Source: Acidobacteriaceae bacterium (GTDB taxonomy: Bacteria; Acidobacteriota; Terriglobia; Bryobacterales; Bryobacteraceae). From it: DNA of 9,177 nucleotides. Positions 5,308 to 9,177 of the stretch are shown here, in pieces. The notes under the pieces are model-generated. The model was not told the DNA's origin, made no database searches, and saw only the letters and a list, made by a program, of their open reading frames with translations. Numbering within the stretch: position 1 is the stretch's first letter; each line of letters begins with the position of its first letter. The position numbers were made by a program, and so were the translations under genes. Where the stretch lies: contig JAFAQG010000918.1 of NCBI GenBank assembly GCA_019246575.1, positions 1-9,177 of the forward strand, in the 5' to 3' direction.

Positions 5308-7239
5308 TTAGTAAATCATGTTGCCGTTGAATTGCGCCGGCGTCGCCACGCCGAACACATGCAAAAGGGATTTCGGCAGGTCTTTCAATTCGGGCTCAGG
5401 CCTGCTGCTCTTTCGATTACTGATCAGCACGCCCGGCACAAACCTCGGGTCAATGCAGTGATCGCCGATCCACGCATCGCGGTTATCCTCAATCACCGTT
5501 TCCGTAAGGTTTCCTAAAGCGCTCTCCCAGGAAGTACGGTAATCCGGCGCAAATCCGACGATCAAATCAGGCGCATAAACCGCTTCCGCCGTCGTCGCGT
5601 CCTGCGTCATCGAAACGCTCCTCACCACACCGTTGCCATTCGCCGGATCGCGGAGCGCAAGCAGCCCTCCTTCGATCCGCCGCAGCACGCTTGCCGCATC
5701 GTCCCTTCTCACAATTCCGTACTTTTCCCGTCCCGCAAGATTCAGATACAATCCGTTTAAACCGAGCGCATAGGCTCGCGTCCGCGACCAATCTACATCC
5801 GGAAAAAAATCGCCGCCTGCATATCCCGAACGCGCATGTCTCGTCACCAGCAATCCTTCGTCACGTAACCAGCTATTCAGATTCACTGCCCGCGTAAACT
5901 TTGCGAAGCCGTGATCCGACATCACGATCAACAGTGCGCCCGGCGCGTGGTCCATCGTCCATGCGACGGTCTGATCGACCAATCGATATGTCTCGAGCAG
6001 TTCATCATCAAACCTAGCCCACAGCATGTGCGAATTCTGATCCACTCCCGAAAGATGGATGAACAAGAGCCCGTGCCGGAACCCATCCAGGTTTTCCTTC
6101 AGCATCCGAATCTGCTCATCTGTAACCTCGCGCGACTGAGCGAGAAATTCGCGCCGGTCCAGCACGTTTTGCCGCAGCGCCGAAGTATCTTCCGCGATGC
6201 CTTGCGTATAAAAAAGCCCAATCTTTCTCGCCAGATCGCTCGAGTAACTTCGCGGGTCCGATATCGCTGCCTCCGGCCGCAGCGGATCGAAATTAACGGG
6301 AGTTACATAAATTTCAAAGTCGGGCCGCAGTTGTTTCGCATACACACGAAACATACCGTGTACTGCTTTCAACCCCTTCAAAACCGGAAACTCGACCTCG
6401 ATCCAATCCGACCATTCCCCTTGCCGAAGAATGAACACCGTCTGCTGCACCCGGAAGCGCGCTATCTTCGCCTCCGTATCGCGCTCCACAACCATGTCCA
6501 CAAAAACCGGTCGTTTGTCCGTTCGTAGATCGTTCGCAGGCCCTTGAATCTTCAGAACCGTTCTGTCCTCGTGCACCTCGACCGCTTCGATGCGGCCTCC
6601 CGGCACGTCCCGCGTAGAGTGCAGCGGATCGTCTGTAAAGAAGGTAAACGTTCCGAACGTGCCGCGCATGTCCGGCACGCCCATGCCCGCCAGCGACTCT
6701 CCTTCGCACTTCACGGGCGGATAGTTCAGCGGCATTCGCAAAATCTTAATTGGCACGCCATGATCGGCCAGAATCTGCCAGAAGACCTGTCCCTTGCGAA
6801 ATGTCTTCACGCGGGGCGATCCCAAAGCCAGTTCATACGCGCCGAACCGGATCCGGTGCGTTGGCTCCTCCGTCTCGCCCATCGAAGAAAACGGTTTCAT
6901 CGTTTCCGGGTCCCGGTACACGAAATCGAAGATGCCGTGCTTCGCCGGGTCGCTTCCCGTTGCGAACGTAGACCACGCCACCGGGCTCTGCGGAGGCGTC
7001 GTCGTTTTCAACCGCTTGAACTCGCCCTGCTCTTTCAGCCGGTAGAGATTCGGAAGTTCCGCCCAGTGCGCTTCGACAAACTGCGGATCCATGCCGTCCA
7101 CACCCAACACGATCGCGAGCGGCCAATGTTCCTCAGCGTGGCGCGCGCACGACAACCCCGCGATGACAACAATGGCCGTGCCGGGCGCGAGCCCGCCGGC
7201 CCAGCGCCGCTCAACAAGCCGTGAATACCGGTTTCCCAT
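5308..7239 (-). CDS. Alkaline phosphatase superfamily protein (type I phosphodiesterase/nucleotide pyrophosphatase-like), exported
   Basis: This is a metal-dependent phosphoesterase-fold protein of 643 residues from ATG 7239. Metal-site and active-site candidates are Asp48 (LGVDGMDP), the nucleophile position Ser85 in QSPVAWSTFATG, Asp400 and His404 in GVDQNSH, Asp442 and His443 in MSDHGF, and His594 in WIGDH. The central part (about 125-345) is a large family-specific insertion. I placed the start at ATG 7239 because it yields a signal-like leader: a basic N-region, then LAPGTAIVVIAGLSC (17-31), ending in a cysteine that might be lipid-modified although the residue at -3 is Gly and so non-canonical. 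The open frame extends to 7404, but that part is Arg-rich overlap with the upstream gene. The chosen start still overlaps that gene by 29 nt. It is a clear paralogue of the upstream protein. The substrate is unknown: nucleotide, lipid headgroup and glycan phosphodiesters are all possible. Confidence 0.88.
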   Translation of the reverse strand: MGNRYSRLVERRWAGGLAPGTAIVVIAGLSCARHAEEHWPLAIVLGVDGMDPQFVEAHWAELPNLYRLKEQGEFKRLKTTTPPQSPVAWSTFATGSDPAKHGIFDFVYRDPETMKPFSSMGETEEPTHRIRFGAYELALGSPRVKTFRKGQVFWQILADHGVPIKILRMPLNYPPVKCEGESLAGMGVPDMRGTFGTFTFFTDDPLHSTRDVPGGRIEAVEVHEDRTVLKIQGPANDLRTDKRPVFVDMVVERDTEAKIARFRVQQTVFILRQGEWSDWIEVEFPVLKGLKAVHGMFRVYAKQLRPDFEIYVTPVNFDPLRPEAAISDPRSYSSDLARKIGLFYTQGIAEDTSALRQNVLDRREFLAQSREVTDEQIRMLKENLDGFRHGLLFIHLSGVDQNSHMLWARFDDELLETYRLVDQTVAWTMDHAPGALLIVMSDHGFAKFTRAVNLNSWLRDEGLLVTRHARSGYAGGDFFPDVDWSRTRAYALGLNGLYLNLAGREKYGIVRRDDAASVLRRIEGGLLALRDPANGNGVVRSVSMTQDATTAEAVYAPDLIVGFAPDYRTSWESALGNLTETVIEDNRDAWIGDHCIDPRFVPGVLISNRKSSRPEPELKDLPKSLLHVFGVATPAQFNGNMIY

Positions 7240-9177
7240 CCATCCAACGCGGCCGATCAATTCCAAACATCTCGAGGCACGTCGGCGCGAGATCCTCGAT
7301 TCCCGGATTCTCCGCCTGAATGGCGCGGTTCGCAAACAACACACCCGGAACCAGTGCCGGGTCCACCGAATGATCGCCGCTCCACGGCTTGTTGTTATCT
7401 TCAAACACCAATCCCGATACTTCGCCTAGCGCCGCGCCCCATGCGGTGCGATAACCCTCGTCGTATCCCACAATCAGGTCCGGCGAATTGCCCAGATATG
7501 GCCCTTGGTAAATCGCCTCCGCGTCATACACGTCGCGAATCGCGGTTTTCTCCAATTCCGCGTCTCGCAACCCGGTGAGCTTCCCGATTAAATCCCGCTT
7601 CAGCTCGCGAGCAGCATTGCCGCGCTCTACTATTCCCTGCGGCTCCCTCCCACGCACGTTGAAATACAAGCCGCCCAGCCCCAACGCATACGCCGACGTC
7701 CGTTCCCAATCCACTCCTTCGAAATACTTGCCGCCGCCGTTTCCATCCGGCCGCAACCTCAAGTAACCGTTGTCTCGCAACCACGCATTTAGATTCACTC
7801 CGCGCCTGAAAGTGGAAAATCCATGGTCCGACAACACCAACAACAACGTCTCGCCGTCCACGTATCGCAACGCTTTCCCGACCACGTCGTCCATGCGCTG
7901 GTAGATGTGCTCGATCGTCCGTGAGAACGGGCTATCTGCATTGGCCGCGCCAAGATGCCGGAAAAAAATATGTTGAATGCGATCGCTCGTATCGAACACG
8001 CAACCCACGACTCCCTTCCGCGTCTTCGCCAGCGCGTTCAGAAACATTCGCTCGCGTTCGTCGAAAATAAGATACGCCTGGTCCAGAAACTCCTGCTCGC
8101 TGATCGCTCCCTCGTTGCACGCCCATGTGTCTTCTGCTAGCCCGAGCGTGGCGAAACTCCCCATCAACTTCGCCAGGTACACCGCATACAGCCTCGGATG
8201 GCTAATCGGCAGCGCCGGTCTTTCGGGATCGATCTCTAGCGGCGACGCATACAAAGTAAATTCATCCCCTGTTTCTGTAACAAGAAATCGCGCCACGCCC
8301 GTAACTGTCACCCCGAGCTTTCCACAAAACTTCAGCTTCACCCACGGCGAATATTGGCCCTTTCGTAAGCGAATCGATTGGCGCTGCACCCGTAAGAATG
8401 CTTCGTCCTGGGCGCCGCAATAAATCTCGAAAGGAATTCGCATGATTGATTTTTCTGCACCGAGCGGATCCTCGGGGCCGTCGATCCAACCCGTCAGCGA
8501 ATCGCCGCTCCTTGTCAGCGGATACCGCCGCCCCCCTTCCAATTCACCGTTTGATTGCCGTGTCGTAAACAGAAAAAAGCTGCCCTGTGTGCCCTTCAGA
8601 TCCGGCGTGCACATCGCCGCAAGCTGCTTGCCATTGAATCGTTCAGGCGGAAAGCTCACGGGGACTCGCAATATCGTTGACCGTATCTGATACCGTCCCA
8701 AAATCGTCCAGAACGATTCGCTTTTGCGCCGGTTCTGGAGCACGGGCCGCGATAGAGGAATGCGCAACTTTCCTATCTGCCACCGGCGCATCGGCGGCTC
8801 CACCTTCGCCGGGCCTAATTCCGGCAAGTAAGATCGGGCGCTTCTGCTCAGAAAATCGAAAATGTTGTGCTTGGCCGGATTTACTCCCGTCGCAAACGTC
8901 GACCAAGCTACCGGCGACAGTGCCGGAAATGTAGTGCGCAGGCGTCTGTATCCGCCCACTTCACGCAGCCGCGAAAGGTTCGGCAGCTTGCGTTCCGCCA
9001 TCCACTTTTCCGTCAGTCGCGCATCCAGTCCGTCGAAGCCGATGAAAATCAGCTTTCGAATTCGCGCGCGCCGCAGAATCTTTCGGTACCTCAGCGCCGT
9101 CCACGCGGCGCGTACAGGCCAGATCAGGATCGAAAAAAAACTCCCGATCAGGCCCAACAGCAACGTGAAGAACGAAA
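7211..9177 (-). CDS. Alkaline phosphatase superfamily protein (type I phosphodiesterase/nucleotide pyrophosphatase-like), membrane-anchored, 5' end outside window
   Basis: This is a second phosphoesterase-fold protein, at least 650 residues. Counting from a TTG at 9163, a hydrophobic segment (1-22) is followed by a very basic stretch, RYRKILRRARIRK (25-37), and then the catalytic fold, consistent with a membrane anchor. The frame is open to the window edge and stays hydrophobic (SFFT before LLLG), so the real start lies outside and more membrane helix may exist. Active-site candidates are Asp44 (IGFDGLD), Ser83 (ALSPVAWSTFATG), Asp394 and His398 (DTSDRIQH), Asp446 and His447 (LSDHGF) and His598 (SGDH), the complete set expected of a working enzyme. 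It shares blocks such as VNLNxWLRD, AYALGLxGLY and PGVLxxNR with the downstream paralogue, indicating tandem duplication. It is the first gene of the run visible here, and any promoter lies beyond the window. Confidence 0.88.
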   Translation of the reverse strand, partial: SFFTLLLGLIGSFFSILIWPVRAAWTALRYRKILRRARIRKLIFIGFDGLDARLTEKWMAERKLPNLSRLREVGGYRRLRTTFPALSPVAWSTFATGVNPAKHNIFDFLSRSARSYLPELGPAKVEPPMRRWQIGKLRIPLSRPVLQNRRKSESFWTILGRYQIRSTILRVPVSFPPERFNGKQLAAMCTPDLKGTQGSFFLFTTRQSNGELEGGRRYPLTRSGDSLTGWIDGPEDPLGAEKSIMRIPFEIYCGAQDEAFLRVQRQSIRLRKGQYSPWVKLKFCGKLGVTVTGVARFLVTETGDEFTLYASPLEIDPERPALPISHPRLYAVYLAKLMGSFATLGLAEDTWACNEGAISEQEFLDQAYLIFDERERMFLNALAKTRKGVVGCVFDTSDRIQHIFFRHLGAANADSPFSRTIEHIYQRMDDVVGKALRYVDGETLLLVLSDHGFSTFRRGVNLNAWLRDNGYLRLRPDGNGGGKYFEGVDWERTSAYALGLGGLYFNVRGREPQGIVERGNAARELKRDLIGKLTGLRDAELEKTAIRDVYDAEAIYQGPYLGNSPDLIVGYDEGYRTAWGAALGEVSGLVFEDNNKPWSGDHSVDPALVPGVLFANRAIQAENPGIEDLAPTCLEMFGIDRPRWMDGKPVFTAC

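Noticed and set aside
5911..7224. Two long plus-strand open frames (205 and 226 codons)
   Set aside because: Both are antisense to the phosphodiesterase-like gene with its intact active-site motifs; their products are rich in Arg, His and Pro, as expected of shadow frames.
7240..7404. N-terminal extension of the second phosphodiesterase to ATG 7404
   Set aside because: The extra 55 residues are Arg-rich, overlap the coding end of the upstream gene and would bury the signal-like leader.

Overview
The window is about 9.2 kb of moderately GC-rich bacterial DNA, almost entirely coding. It holds eight genes: seven in one tightly packed minus-strand run (about 9177 to 764) and one convergent plus-strand gene at the left edge. 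Tat-type leaders on a Gfo/Idh oxidoreductase and a sugar-isomerase-like TIM barrel, together with paired alkaline-phosphatase-superfamily proteins, suggest a soil-type Acidobacteriota genome (Bryobacterales/Solibacter-like). This assignment is an inference from gene content; no rRNA or other marker is present.

Reading along minus-strand transcription, the upstream half is a membrane/phosphoesterase module. It contains two tandem paralogous AP-superfamily phosphodiesterase-like proteins (9177-7211, cut by the window edge, and 7239-5308), a 63-residue ribbon-helix-helix protein (5200-5009), and a three-helix membrane protein with a possible Oxa1/EMC3-like core (5000-4203). The only sizeable non-coding stretch, about 107 bases at 5201-5307, carries two short GC-rich inverted repeats and a strong ribosome binding site for the ribbon-helix-helix gene.

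The downstream half is a carbohydrate module. It contains a Tat-leader xylose-isomerase-like TIM barrel (4201-3245), a Tat-leader Gfo/Idh/MocA oxidoreductase (3210-2023) and an ACS-type MFS transporter (2044-764). Facing it is a glucosamine-6-phosphate deaminase-like protein (2-757) with altered catalytic positions. A plausible but unproven scheme is modification of a sugar in the periplasm by the oxidoreductase and TIM-barrel pair, uptake of the product by the MFS carrier, and cytoplasmic processing. The genes overlap or nearly touch (29-nt overlap, 8-nt gap, 1-nt gap, 34-nt gap, 22-nt overlap), so transcription as one unit is likely, although the two halves may have different jobs.

The least characterised part is the phosphodiesterase pair, ribbon-helix-helix protein and membrane protein, which looks like an undescribed envelope-associated module. 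No RNA genes, insertion sequences, CRISPR arrays or prophage signs were seen.
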